From: Anoplopoma fimbria | Taxonomy: Eukaryota > Chordata > Actinopteri > Perciformes > Anoplopomatidae | Assembly: GCF_027596085.1 (NCBI RefSeq) | Contig: NC_072471.1 | Span: 6,674,028 to 6,738,027 of the forward strand | Reading direction: 5' to 3' | DNA: 64,000 bases | Shown here: piece after piece, positions 23,396-42,520 of the stretch | Numbering within the stretch: the first letter of the stretch is position 1 | How the letters are laid out: each line of letters begins with the position of its first letter | Position numbers and translations under genes: made by a program | Notes under the pieces: model-generated | What the model was told of the DNA's origin: nothing | Databases searched by the model: none | The model's input: the letters and a program-made list of their open reading frames with translations, nothing else

Positions 23396-24784
23396 TATGG
23401 TTGAAAAAACAAACTCGCTGGTAGCTGGAGACACAATCAAACTGAAACATAAATCTCATCCATCAGGTTTCTTTTTTTCCTGATGAGGAACGACTTTGTC
23501 TGATATGATTGTTTGACAGTTAGGTATAACCTGTGACCTGCGTTGTTAGACAGAAGGTGCTCCTCCCTTGGTGACAGAGAAACCATCGACTTTTGTTTTG
23601 CAAGTGTTGACATAGCAAAACAGACCCTGCAGGGCGAGGAACGGCTCCACTGTGGTTGTAAAACAGCTTAGACTGAGGAGGGGCCTACCAGCACTTTGGC
23701 TCATAAATTTGGGTATGAGTTTGTGGTTTCGCGTGCGTTCAAATATGTGAGTAGATGTTTCTCCACATGTACAGTACGGAGAAGCTACAGCACATATACA
23801 AATGCACATGTACTTACAGATACGGCATGTCCATATGGCTCCAGCCTAACATCATGCCCAGGTTTCAGCGAGCCAGCACTGCATCGTTACAGGCCATATA
23901 AAAAGCCCAGGCTCAGCTTCCTCAGCAGGAGCTCATTGTTACTAACCCTCAAATCCTGGCTCACACATTAGAACAGACTTCACAGGAACAACACAGGAAC
24001 GGAAGCAGCAGGGAGGAACAGAAAGGATGCAAAAGAAATATCAGAAAAACAAGACACGTCACCTAGAAATTACATTTATACACTATTTGTTTTGACAGTT
24101 ATGCTGGTAGTCTGAAACACACAGTATGTACGATTTATTGAGACACAAGTAAGACAAAACAGAATATTACAACAATAACAGCTTTTTTTCTACTGATGGC
24201 TGTTTCTACGAAGCAGCCATCTTGGATTTTCAGGTAGGGGTTGGTGGAGTTTGTACGAAGCATCAGACCAAACTGTAGGCAGTTGAGTTGCATTGCGGCT
24301 AATGTAAGAGCCAAGTCTTGATTAGGAAGAAGAATGTGTGGAATTAAAATGATCATATCTCTGGTTTTGCTGCATCAATTTTCATACAACAAAAAAGCAA
24401 AACGAGTCCGACATTGCACTTTAATTAGCAAATTATAGTTATGCTTAAATCGCTACGAGTGCATTATTGTACGGGATATTGTAAGAAAACAAATGTTTCC
24501 ATACATATAAACGTTTTCTCATTGTGTTGATAGATAATATAATCCGGGAAGCATTAAGTTTTCTCAAAAAATGTATTGGTGGCATATTGGTTATACTATA
24601 AAAAATACTATAACATATAACATATTGTGACTATATAAACAACATTTCACTGAAGATTTATTGGAAGCACGAAACATTGGCAATAGTGAGTCATACCATA
24701 CTGACACAATTACTTCATTTGAATCGTCATACCAGAATGTCCGAACAAATGGTGGTGGACGAGCAGCTGTGGCGCTCACTCGGG

Positions 24785-24797
24785 TGACCTTTGACCC
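24785..24797 (-). promoter_or_regulatory. DR1 nuclear-receptor motif
   Basis: TGACCTTTGACCC reads on the minus strand as GGGTCA-A-AGGTCA, a direct repeat with one-base spacing, the HNF4/RXR/PPAR/COUP-TF type. It sits in the large intergenic region, far from any promoter. Function is unproven. Confidence 0.35.
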
Positions 24798-26415
24798 GGA
24801 TGAGTGTGCGTGGTTTCTAATTTTGTCCCCTTGATGATCTGCAGTGTGGACGACTAAATAAGGTCTTGTTTTTTTATCATCTCTTCCCGAACCATGTCTC
24901 CATTTCCACAGAGATATGCCTGTGTTATCGGACTACTTAGGCTCATCCAGGAGTCTTAAACACAGATCCTCTGTCTGTCACTCACTCAACACACACGCTA
25001 TTTGAAACCCGGCTGCTGTCACAGCTGTGGCGACATTTGGATAGCCTCCTGCTAATCCAGCTCCATTGCTGATTGTCTTCTTTAATCGGTGTGATACTTT
25101 CCAAAACACCAAACACCTCTATCATAAGCTCATTCATAAATAACCCTTTATAATTACCGTGTATGTCCTTGTGAGAGACATCGTTATCACCTAGAATGTT
25201 GCTTGATAGTTTTGTAGATCAAGTCATGCACGTCATTTGCATTTTTTTACTACTCACAATCCCTCCGCTTCATACATTGTATTGCAGGTTATATTGCTTC
25301 CCAGTGATAATGTTGGTAGAACAAACAAATCTAATTTGCTTAAGGATAATTGCCTGACCTAGTGGAAAGTGGTTAATGTTTGTATTGTGGGAGATGTGGA
25401 AAACTCCAGGTGGCATATTCACACTGTTTGATCTGAGTCTCGACACGAGCAGTCACACTTCAATGCACATAGATTGAATGTGACAATAAAACATATGCAA
25501 TAAACTGACAGCAAGCTGTTAATGCATTGCTTCGTGTGAATAAGGACGATTATGTAATGTTTGAGATCACTGAAACATGTTTTTAAAAAAAGAAGAAATT
25601 GTTACTTTTTCCTGTTTTATTAAACCAGTGTGTGTGGAAAGAGGATTTGAAATGTTAACTTTAGATTTTTGTTTATACACAGCTTTTTATCTTCCTCTAC
25701 CCCGTTCTCATCAAGCTCCCATTCCCATTCGCTGCCTGTAAAGAAATTGATCTCATACGCTTTCATTCATCAAATCCAGAGTCAGTACGAGTAATGTTAA
25801 TGAGGTAATGGGTCATGCTTGCTTCTCCTTCCATTGCCTTTCCTAACACTCGCCTGTTATCCATCTTCCTCCTCGCTGCCTTCTATTACAAACCAGTCAC
25901 TGCCTCTGTAATGAAGTGTGTTGTTAATTATCAATTTTTTCTTTTTGCAGACATTAACGGATAATGCTGATTGTATTGAGGTTTGTGCTTTTTCTCCTAA
26001 ATTCAACTCAAAACAACAGCTCTGTCACTAGTGAAATATGATAAATACAGCGGGGGACCCAGCTGGGAAAGTGGCTAGAAAAGAGCATTTGATATCAGAA
26101 TAATGAAAACTTGCAATTTAGAAAATATGTGATGAAAGTTGTTTCATTTTTTAATTAGTACCCCTTTGCCTATTTGAAAATAATGGCGCTGCCCTATGCT
26201 GCGCATGCAATTATATTGGAAAAATAAATTTGCTGTCATTTATTTTAAGATTGTCTGTATATTACCTGGTCAGGAACTTCAAACTAAAATGCCTTTCCAA
26301 AACCTGCAAGATCAACAAATCCATAAACTTGACCTGCTGCAACAATGATGCAATCAAACACCGCAAGTAGACAAAGGGGATTGAAGATGGAAGCCTATAG
26401 TTTACAGTCAAAGGC

Positions 26416-26462
<47 letters not shown>
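26416..26462 (+). repeat. (TA)n microsatellite
   Basis: An alternating TA run with one CA interruption. Confidence 0.95.
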
Positions 26463-26463
<1 letters not shown>

Positions 26464-28188
26464 TTTATCTTTAAATGGAGGGACATATTTGGGGAAGCTA
26501 AATTATAAGAAACAAAATGCAATATCAGACATCAGTTATTACTTGGACAAGCAAATAGCATAACCTGGAATCACGCATAACATTGTAGCTAGCTAATATG
26601 CTAACTCTCAGCCTTGTATGTAACATTTTCATGCTAGTTAGCTATGCATTTTTTGTTTGGGAAGGGTGATTTAAGAAAATAAATAAATCACTCTCTGCGT
26701 CTTTCATTCTGATCATCCATAACTTGCCAGGCAGCAAATACGTGTCACTGAGGACACGACGAAAAATGAAGAAAAGAGTCTTTGTAAGCTTCTGCATGTT
26801 GTTAACAGCTGTAACATTTAAATTTTGGAAGAGGCAGCGTGGCATTAGTTTTTATGAAGCAATGTTAAGTGCGACCTGGATGTTTTCCACGGCATAGAAG
26901 AGAACGAGAACAACTGCTAAATGACTACGCTCAACTCCAAGTTGCAAGGCATCGATGGCAACCATTGCAGGGCCAAAACAGGGCTTCGAGGAAAAAGGTC
27001 TTGCTATAATATTGTTCGTCCAGGCTCATTATACTGGATTTTATATTCCCAAAGTAAGCAGAAAAACACAAAAGGTGTTTGTGGAGCTCCTTTGTTCATG
27101 CTGGAGCTGCATCAATATATTTGCCTTATGGGTTTTCCCATGATACAATACATTTAAAAGGAATTCAAAATTATTAAAAAATGAATAATGGCACAGGTAT
27201 TTATTTCCAACTACTGACAGCAAGGGTCTATGATGTTAAATCAAACACCTTATTAGATATCAACATTTAATTGACTGGTGATTTGAAAAGAAGAATCCAC
27301 ATATACAGCACATTATCATTGCAAACTGTCCTCATATAGATGCTAAACACTGGAAATATGCAGTAATCTTTATGCAACACACTTCTCAAAAGATATGTCC
27401 CATCCCCCTGAAAAAGCCTCCTGGGTTTTTATCTTTTTGGTAGTGAATAGTATCTTTAGGGGACAAATGCAAATATAATCCATAAGGCAGAGAGACACAA
27501 CACACCCAATCGTAGACAATGCGTTTGACTGACACACTGTTCTCCGAGGATCACATTTCCACCGCTTTCACAACCACAAGATGTTAAGCCAGGAGGCGTT
27601 TTGTATTCTAATGTATGTAAAACCTTTCCAGTTACAGGGAGCGTCCTTGAAGCAAGGCGAAGATGTGTAAATTGGGTTACGTTGTGCCTGTATGAAATCC
27701 TGGATCTGATTGCCAAGTGCAAGTGAAGAGGAGCAGAGTTTGATCACTAATGTAATTTTCAACATGTGTGGCGCGAGCGTAGAAAGCTCATCTGAATATC
27801 TCAAATCAGGTTATGTTGACCCGTGTGGCTCATTTCTCCATTTTGCAAGTATCATTTTTTGTATGTGTGCATGTGCACATGGGCTTTGTGGGTAAGTGCA
27901 GTTATTTCTGGGTGCGTCAGTTAAATTTCCTGTTTCAACATGTCAGTGTTTGGGGCCTGAAGAAAGGTGTTATAAAGCTTGAGTGCTTTCTGTTTTCTTA
28001 TCACAAACAACACATAACCTACCATCAGACACATACAGTATGTCTGAAAGATCATTTATAAATTCATCAATTTATGAAGTGAAACACCGGTATCTGCTGC
28101 GTGCCTCAAAATAAATGTTTTTTTAAACAATGAATACTATAAACATGAAGGTAGTGTAGGGGCAAAAGTTATATGTAACCAAAGGCCG

Positions 28189-32507
<4,319 letters not shown>

Positions 32508-32588
<81 letters not shown>
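32508..32588 (+). repeat. (CA)n microsatellite
   Basis: An uninterrupted CA array of about 80 bases, preceded by imperfect CA-rich sequence from 32447. Confidence 0.98.
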
Positions 32589-32591
<3 letters not shown>

Positions 32592-32997
32592 GTCTTCAGT
32601 AGTGTAGGGGTTATCTAACAAACTTATTATGGTACACAGTGAGCAGTTTGACAGATAAGAAACCGAAAATACGCACATCTGCTGTCGCTAGTTTGCCTTT
32701 GTTGTCCTTGGTGATACTGTCATATGTGTGTTTTTCCAACAGACTCGCTGCCCAACACTCCAGGCCATGCAAACACAGCAGATACTATCTTCAACTCACG
32801 GCATCTCATGACACTCAATGATTTGCATCCCAAACAATCGGCCATTTTGGGACGCTGGTGTGGATTGCAGCCTCAAACAAGCTAATATATGGCATATCTG
32901 TTCCACTTGGTGTGTTGTTTTTTTATTGTGTCACGTTCAGTTTTTTACATGTTTTCTGTGGGTTCTAACAGCCGAGAGCTCTCGTGGTGACAATCAG
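32589..32997. other. Intergenic, nothing recognisable
   Basis: Mixed-composition sequence with no open frame of note, no simple repeat and no family I recognise. Confidence 0.5.
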
Positions 32998-33128
32998 TCT
33001 GTGGTCCACCACTTTGGCCCAGAGTGAAATATCTCAACAACTACTTGATGGATCACCATGCAATTTGGTACAAACAATTATCGTCATTCCTCAGAAGATG
33101 AAAACCAATGACCTTGGGTCAAACTGTC
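32998..33128 (-). repeat. Teleost dispersed repeat, family A, reverse copy
   Basis: The words gtccaccactttggcccag, gaaatatctcaacaactac and ttgatggatcaccatgcaat belong to a widespread fish repeat. The reverse complement aligns with about 51760-51835 of this window (shared sense: accaaatt, atagttgttgag or aagg, atttc). It therefore lies opposite to that copy. Confidence 0.65.
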
Positions 33129-35450
<2,322 letters not shown>

Positions 35451-35516
35451 TATGCTAACATCCTGATGTTTATTAGGTTTATGTTATCCATGTTCAGCAT
35501 TTTATTTTAGCAAGTA
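35451..35516 (+). repeat. Teleost dispersed repeat, family A, short copy
   Basis: The words tatgctaacatcctgatgtt, tattaggtttatgtt, ccatgttcagcattttat and tttagcaag match the region of the 51.4-kb copy that carries gctaatgtcagcatgc and ccttcttagtttagcatg. Same orientation as that copy. Confidence 0.5.
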
Positions 35517-37060
35517 AGAATGGTAAGATTAGCTTATTAGCTTATTTTGCAGGTTTTTCAATCATAGTATTGGAAAATGGCAAAAACATGTAGAGAGATG
35601 CTTTGAAAACAGTGAAGGGAAGCTGATAGACTCGGTTATCACAAGCTCAAGGTTTAGATTGAGCAAACGCACCCAGAAACTTTCTAAACACACTGTTCTT
35701 ATAACACAATGATGATAATAATAACCATATTCATTAAATGCTGTTGTTTCATTCACATAAACACACACAGTGTTTTTGGCACATGTGAATAAGCAAGACA
35801 CTAACAAGCAATGAGCTCACTTGGATTCTATCCTCCCACGGGTCCCAGGCTGTTGATAGCTGAAGTATCTAATGGGTTTATCTCTTATTCATAAGACTTG
35901 GAGGTCAGCACCAGTGAGACACAAAGACCCTTAACCCCTAGAGTTCCAATGACGGGAGAGGTGAGAGAAAAGTGTCCTTTCCCTTTGAGTATTTTACACT
36001 TTATTTTGATGACCTTCTTGTCCTACAGTAAGTGACTGGCTAATGCAGGTTTCTCAATATGGCCGCATAACAACAGCTTGTGACAATCCATCAGTTTATT
36101 GACCCTTGGCTGATGTACCGTGTCTTCTATTAGAGGAGTGTGCAGATGTGTTTGGGGAAGAGACTGACTCTTATCTCCCCCGCTGCCACTCAGTTTCACC
36201 CCAGGGGCCCCTGCGGCGTCTGATGCTAATACATTTTTGCAGAAATTGCATCAAGTAAGAATGACATCATCCCCCCTCCTTTCGTCTTGGCCCTTTATTA
36301 TCCCGACAGCTAAGGCGAAGTAGGGGAGAGAATCTTTAACACCAGAGAGATCCTCTTTCAGGGGGGAGGGGTTGTTGTAGATGCTCGTTTTTCACCTGCG
36401 TTTTCTCCCTCACACAACCACGTATATATGCACACGCTCACAAGCATCTGCTCCACGGGGGATTTTGCTTCAGCATTGAAGTTTCCATATTAGTCTGCTG
36501 GAGACAAATACATTTAGAGCGTGTGGAAAAGCTTCTCACACACTTAGGGCGAGCTAATGAACATGAGCCTGTGGGTGGAAAGAGATCGGCTGGTGGCGAC
36601 GTGAAAGGGTGAGCGTGCTTGCATCTGTGCTTATTTCCAGCCTTATAAATGTTCTTGTTCCATCTTGCAACATATGGACATTTAGATATAATTGGTTTTG
36701 AGTGCTAATGAGAGAAGGGTTTTTTTTTAAAGGTTGCAGGGCTTTCTGGCTGCTTGGACAGTTAAAATATTTTCATTGTGCTCTGGGCTTGGACCGAAGA
36801 TCCGAATTTATGTTTATTTTTAATGAAAGAAACTCTATTAAGAAAATACAAAGTAGCCATAACATGTTCAATCACACGATAGCGTATACTAAGAAAGAAA
36901 GACACAAGCTAAATAAAATAAAGTATGTACAATTTTGCAAGTGTGAATTTACTGCCTGTGATTTACAGTAGATTGTATTACCATCACATATTCTCTCTAT
37001 CCCTTTGTTACTGAGTGTGGTTGCCTTCCTGTCTTTTCTGTGCTGTTGTATGTTTGTCCC
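35517..37060. other. Intergenic, no gene seen; candidate regulatory block at 36.0-36.6 kb
   Basis: From about 36020 to 36660 the sequence is complex and free of simple repeats, with words such as catcagtttattgaccc, gtgtgcagatgtg and gaaattgcatcaag. I see no coding pattern. It looks like a candidate conserved non-coding element, which only an alignment could show. Confidence 0.4.
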
Positions 37061-37140
<80 letters not shown>

Positions 37141-37165
37141 TGTGTGTGTGTGCGTGTTTGTGTGT
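37061..37165 (+). repeat. (TG)n microsatellite with CG interruptions
   Basis: An approximately 100-base TG array with several GTGCGTGT interruptions and one TATG. Confidence 0.97.
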
Positions 37166-37499
37166 TCAGAGCACTAGGTGACTCATCCAGGAGGAGCATT
37201 CCCTGTTCTATTCCCATCAATCCCAGGCTCATCTGCCAAAGCAGGCACAACCACCTGCACTCTGCAGATACTCATCAAAGGTTTAATCGGGCGCACAATA
37301 CTCAAAAAACACCTCAGGTTATTTTCTAAGTTGTTGTGAACACCAATATAAAGCAACTTTTTGACTCTCTAGACATCAGATCATCAGATTCTTGTTTGAT
37401 GTGTTTTTATAAAAAAAAATTTTTGTGAGAAATAAATGTACTGCACGAACAAAGATTTGATGGATCTCTGTTGGTTTCCTGACAAACTCACAGTAACAA
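37166..37499. other. Intergenic, nothing recognisable
   Basis: AT-rich sequence between a microsatellite and a dispersed repeat; no feature is supported. Confidence 0.5.
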
Positions 37500-37712
37500 A
37501 ATAATCCAGCATTAGTATTAGCATTAGCATCAGCCATGCTGAGAGATTTATTTTGCCTTTGGTGGGGCCAGACTGGCTGTTTGTATTCATGCTAAGCTAA
37601 CGTGCTGCTTGCTGGAGTTTCACATTTAACAGACAGATATGAGAGTGGTACAAATCTTATCTAACTCTTGGAAAGAAAGCTATTAAGCAAAAGGTCAAAC
37701 TACTCCTTTAAT
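37500..37712 (+). repeat. Teleost dispersed repeat, family B
   Basis: The words atgctaagctaacgtgctg, gacagatatgagagtgg, tacaaatcttatctaactc and gaaagaaagc match a common fish repeat and the copy at 39441-39600, in the same orientation. Confidence 0.65.
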
Positions 37713-39440
37713 CTTTTTAATTAGTTCTTGTAGCCACACACAAACACCAAAGTAGCATAGTGCTATTTTTGATCTGAAAGCCTACATTCAAGTCACAAAA
37801 AAGCATGAAAAGAAAGAAAATAATTCTATCCTGTTTTACGGTCTTTTGCCGTCAAAGTGCTAGGAGACAGTTACAGGGAGCAATTGTTGATAATTGTGAA
37901 AAATATGTGTGTGCATCACTTAAATATTTTGTGGCTGAACGTCATATTGACAAGAAAGTGATGCTTTCACACATATGTGTGGCTTTGTTCTTTCTTTCTT
38001 TCTTTTGTGCGTTTCCATGCAATACATGTTTGCACCAATCTGTATGCACAGCTGATTCTTCTCTGTGTTCTGCTGTGTGTAGCTCGCTATTTGATGTGGA
38101 AATCCCTTTCACAATAAACCCTCCAGGACAGTACGACTGGTGTGTATATGTCCGTGTGTGTTTACTCATTCTGAACCTTTGGATTAAAATTCTCTGACCA
38201 TTCATCTCTCTGTCATATCTATCAAATCCAACAAAGACACTCAATACCTGCTCTCGGTCCCCGTGGCATTCCCATGTGTCCTTTAACGTTCCTATGGTCA
38301 ATATTTGTTTTTCTGCCCACCATCTCTCACCTCTACGTTTATTAATCTCCTGTCCTTTAGAATGTATGACATTTAATTATAAATGGATTAAGAATTCAGG
38401 TTGTGACCATGGGGTATATAGGGGGAGGAAACCAAAATAGATCGAGGGCATCATAAATACCGTGACAGAAGACGAATGGGCTTTGTGTGGGTTGTTTCCA
38501 TTAAAGCCGTAATGCAGACAAATTATGGGGAAAGATTGATTGACTCTGGTCTGCAATGGAAATTCAACGGAGCCCGATGATTTCTTCAAAGAGCCAGAGA
38601 GCCAGCATAGTTCTCATTTGGTAGAAACCCTGCCTGATTTTAGAATTGCGCGAGGAGCCTCTTGTAGCAAGAAGCCCCAATCGTCTTGTTCTTCTTTTCA
38701 TTTCCTCTTTATTGTCTCCCCTTTGCCGATTCAGATGCAGAATTAGAATTCCCATTCAAAGTAGGTCAGCGCCCCCCCCTCTCTCTCTTCCTCTTTTGCC
38801 CCATTCTCTCTCAGTGTCTTTCTACCTCTCTCGATGTCTCCCTGGCACTGTTCCCAATGTAATCCCTATCCAAAGCGCTTCTGTAAGAACACAGCTAGAG
38901 ATGAGACCGTGGTGCTTTGATTCTACTCTCTCAGCTTCAAGCCAATTTCTCCTTCCCCTTTGTGGCTTTCTTCTCAGTCCTCCTCTTGATGTCTGCTTCA
39001 TATCTCCCTAAAACCGTTCCTTTTTTTCCCTCTCTCTGTCCGTCCTTTCTCGTCTTTTCCCGTCTTCGCCCCCTCCTTGAGCGATCCTTCACTGTCGCTG
39101 CACTCCTTACCAGAGCTACTGAAATCATATATCAAGATTGACCCCAGCCTACATCTCTCTGATAGCTCCTACAGGCGCTCAGAGAGTTTAGATAATCTTC
39201 TTATTAATGGGGCTCTGAAGGGCACTTTGACAGGACAGATGTGTGTTGCATTGATTGAAAGTTAGTTAATTTGGTTATGGGGCTCTGGTCCCGACCAACA
39301 GGCCATCTTGTCATCTAAAGCATAGCTGCATGCATAATTAAATGATTCTTGAAAGTTGTACATGGACCAGGGCCACCTCAAGGCCAGTGTTGGGGCAGTA
39401 ACACTACAGTAATGTAATGGAGAGACTCCTTGAAGACAGC
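37713..39440. other. Intergenic, no gene seen; pyrimidine-rich at 38.7-39.1 kb
   Basis: At 38380-38580 an AT-rich but complex block is present (aattataaatggatta, gtttccattaaagccg, acaaattatggggaa). Positions 38770-39080 are strongly CT-rich. A further complex block spans 39110-39270. The open frames over the CT-rich part are compositional artefacts. Confidence 0.4.
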
Positions 39441-39600
39441 CATTCTAGCTGTCTCCCCATTTCTGGTGCTAAGCTAAGCTAACTGGCTGTAGCTTCATAG
39501 TATGAATCGGACATGAGTGTGGTGTCAATCTTCCCATGTATCCCTCAGCAAGAAAGCAAATATGTGGATTTCCCATAATGTCATACATATTATTTGTATT
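39441..39600 (+). repeat. Teleost dispersed repeat, family B
   Basis: The words ctagctgtctccccatttc, gctaagctaagctaactggc, tgtagcttcatagtatgaa, gacatgagtgtggtg and agcaagaaagcaaatatg match the common fish repeat whose other local copy is at 37500-37712. Confidence 0.75.
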
Positions 39601-42089
39601 GACCATATAGTACACTCTGCATCTTACCCATCCAGCTTGTGTTTTTCAAGGTTAAAGAGACATCATGGATTTGCCTCTCTCCGTTGATAATCAATTAGTC
39701 ATTAGTCTGTCTGTCTCTCTCTCTTCAACTTTAATTGTTCCAATCAAAGCCCTCTTCAAACACTGGAGGAGGAGAATGTATGTTTAAAAGGGGGGGAAAA
39801 AATTTGATAATCCATTTTAATTACCAAGAGCAAAAGCAAAACAGTCACTTGAAGGTGAAGCTGGGACGTTCTTCAAAAGGGCTTGTCGCCATGGCAATAG
39901 CCATGGGCAGGACAGACCCCTGTGGCACGCATCAGCTTGAGCATGGTGAGCCTCTGGCTTGTCTTGAGAGAGCTTTAGAGCGTTGTAGATTCTGTTGTTA
40001 AAAAATACAGTACACTGAACTGTACAATAATGTGTCACTTTCAATCCTCAGTCGCAGTAAAAACATCAGCTTTTAAATATCCATAAAGAAATAAAATTGC
40101 ATTTGTTCCATTGCTAATGTGACAGTTTTTTCTTCACGGCCCTCTCTTTGATGGTGAGCACAAATTTGCAGAGTGTTCCCTGAAGGCAGCAGCACTACAA
40201 AACTGAGCTTTATCTTTTACAAACACATGCTGTCGTTTCTCTTTCCTGCTGCCCCATATGGTTGGATTCTGTTGGCTGGCCAGACTGCTACTAATGAAGG
40301 GTTGTGTGTTTGTGTGTGTGTGGTAATGTGAACAGGTAATATCATGCTTCTTTTAGTTTATAATCCATAAAAGAGCAGGTATCTCTCCTGGACTCATATA
40401 ATTACATACTTCAATGCGAGGAGTCTGCACGGTACTTTATACATACTAATGTAAAACGATATCAAGTAAAGTTACTGCTTTTGATCTTCTGACAACAATA
40501 GCTTTAAATTTTGGTTATTAATTAAAACAAATTCCAATGATCGTTTTTTTAAGCAGCTATTAAGTTTAATCATTTTCTACTGGGGCATTCCAGTGAAACT
40601 AAATATTTTGAAATGCTGGACTGTTAAACATTCATTGCAACCAGATGACAGGTTGATGGTTAAACTTTAACCACATAATGGCTGCAAACATTCTTCTAAA
40701 TTTTATTTTATAGCACCTAATAAATCGGCAGGGGTCAGAGGTACACATGATACAGTCTGATATGTTTCTCTTTTAAGGAATGCCAAAAGATCGTGCTGCT
40801 GATAGAGATAAAGTTGTTCTTATCGTATTACAGCATTGACTTTGAACAACATGTGTATTTGATAGTGAACTTTGTATAAGACACCAATACTTTGTTTACT
40901 TTCTTCTTTCCTTATCTTCTTATCAAATAATATGTCAAGTGTGGGCAGTGGATATGTATGTTCCAATTATCAATAAACTGTTACATAATGTATTACACAA
41001 TGAACTTCAAAGTTATATTTCAGAATCTTTGGATGATTATTTTTGCAGGTTATAGTTCAACTTTGACTTGTGGGAAAATCAATAAAGATTGGAAACAATT
41101 TTTCCAGTGAAAGAGTGAGTGTTTGCCTGAGTGAAAATATTTTAACACACTTGATTTCCCACAATCAAAGAGCTTCTTGAGTGGAGGCACTGGAATGCCA
41201 CTGCCTCAGCCAATTACAATCAGCTGCCTCTCTTTTTCTCCACTTTAATCATCCACTCTGTGACAAATATGCTAAACCATGCTCTCAAAACGTCACAAAC
41301 ACACACTCCTATTGGGGACAGCATGAACTTTTGCCTGCGAAATGTTTCATTTTGATAATTTCAGTCCAGCCCAAATCCAAGTCCAGCAGAGAACAGTATG
41401 CTAATCTTCAAAGAACAGCTTTGTTATACATGAAGGGTACATTTTACGCTCCACTAACCTGTTCCTGTTTTTACTTAATACGGCATGGTAGGAAATACCC
41501 TCATAAGTACAGAGGGCTCAGCTCTGGCTGGACGCAGGAACAAGGAACCCTGTTCTTGTGGGGCGAAGAGAGTGCTAGTCTAGACTGAGGTTGTGTCTGG
41601 CTGCTGTGGCAGGTGTGTTTATACGCTGTAAATGTTAAGGTGGGTGTGCAAGTGAGATTAAGTGTGCAGCAGTGCGGTGTAGGCTGTATTTATTATCAAC
41701 CAGTGCGCCGTTTTCACCAGTAACTTTGTACCAACTCCTCCAATTAAAGAACAAAAACAAAACCCATGTGATAAGCCACTAAACCATGGCTAGACACTCA
41801 TAGTTCATGTATTACAGGGCTTGGACATGTTACACACAATAACTATGTGGTTATTTAGACAATCTGGCTCTTCGATCATTGTTTTCCAGAGTAGTAATGG
41901 TCATTGAGATTAGTATTCGGGGTATCATCGTACATGCAGCTTGCACTTGTGGTGTGTGTCACACTGTGGAGGGTGTTTAAAGGACGTAGGCCGCGTTGGA
42001 AAGGGGTCATTTTAAGATTTGAATCAAATGTGATCTTATGCCACATTTCAGACAACCCAGGGGAATTTCCAAGTTGAAATGTCCAACTT
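39601..42089. other. Intergenic, no gene seen
   Basis: A 135-codon open frame at 41181-41588 lacks any recognisable domain. AT-rich sequence predominates. A GC-containing stretch near 39880-39980 carries two CCATGG palindromes (39889-39894 and 39901-39906). Confidence 0.5.
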
Positions 42090-42520
42090 CCAAACGTAAA
42101 CAAAAACTCACCGCGACAAACTGATGTTTTCTGGCAAGCTTACACACTATTGAACGCAATGGCCCTGAGCTTCAAATGATGGCGCTGAGCTACCCCACAA
42201 CTGACAGTTTACGCTTGTTACATGCATACAATGTTTTTTTTTCTAAATAAAACTTACTGTGATCACAGCAAACAACTTGATCACACCAAACCACAAGAGT
42301 GTGGTTTGGGTTCAAATAAGTAAGTTTGTTACGTAATTAAGTAGGCTACGTTACATAAGCAGTGTGACTTTATTACGTTACGTAACATAACTTAGAATAA
42401 TTCAACGCAGAGTTTTGGTTTCACAAGGGACACAAACCCTTCTCTCCTGGGTGAAAGTCCACTGTTTTTTCCAACCCATCGATCCACCATGATCTCCTCA
42501 CTCGGCTGATTTTAACAACC
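42090..42520 (+). repeat. Probable dispersed repeat with a cluster of palindromes
   Basis: The words acaagggacacaaaccc, ctctcctgggtgaaagtcc and ccaacccatcgatccacc resemble a fish dispersed repeat I know only loosely. Just upstream are a 12-bp palindrome CTGTGATCACAG (42257-42268), a 10-bp-arm hairpin (CCAAACCACA, loop AGAG, TGTGGTTTGG; 42286-42309), TTACGTAA at 42329-42336 and 42378-42385, and TTACATAA at 42351-42358. Confidence 0.45.

Larger units (their letters stand above)
22538..24580 (+). repeat. Diverged duplicated segment, two head-to-tail copies of an unclassified repeat
   Basis: Copy 1 covers 22538-23101 and copy 2 begins at 23102. Segment 22538-22648 matches 23102-23206; segment 22716-23096 matches 24263-24580. 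Shared words include acttcagtca, gcagatgatgtgga, gttgagttgcattg, gaatgtgtggaatt, gagtgcattattgta, and cattgtgttgat followed by ataatataatccggg. Copy 2 carries about 1 kb of unrelated sequence in its middle (about 23207-24180). No coding capacity or terminal inverted repeats are evident. It could be a tandem duplication or two insertions of one repeat family. Confidence 0.8.

Noticed and set aside
41181..41588. 135-codon open frame
   Set aside because: No domain, and no conserved-looking motif or splice sites around it.
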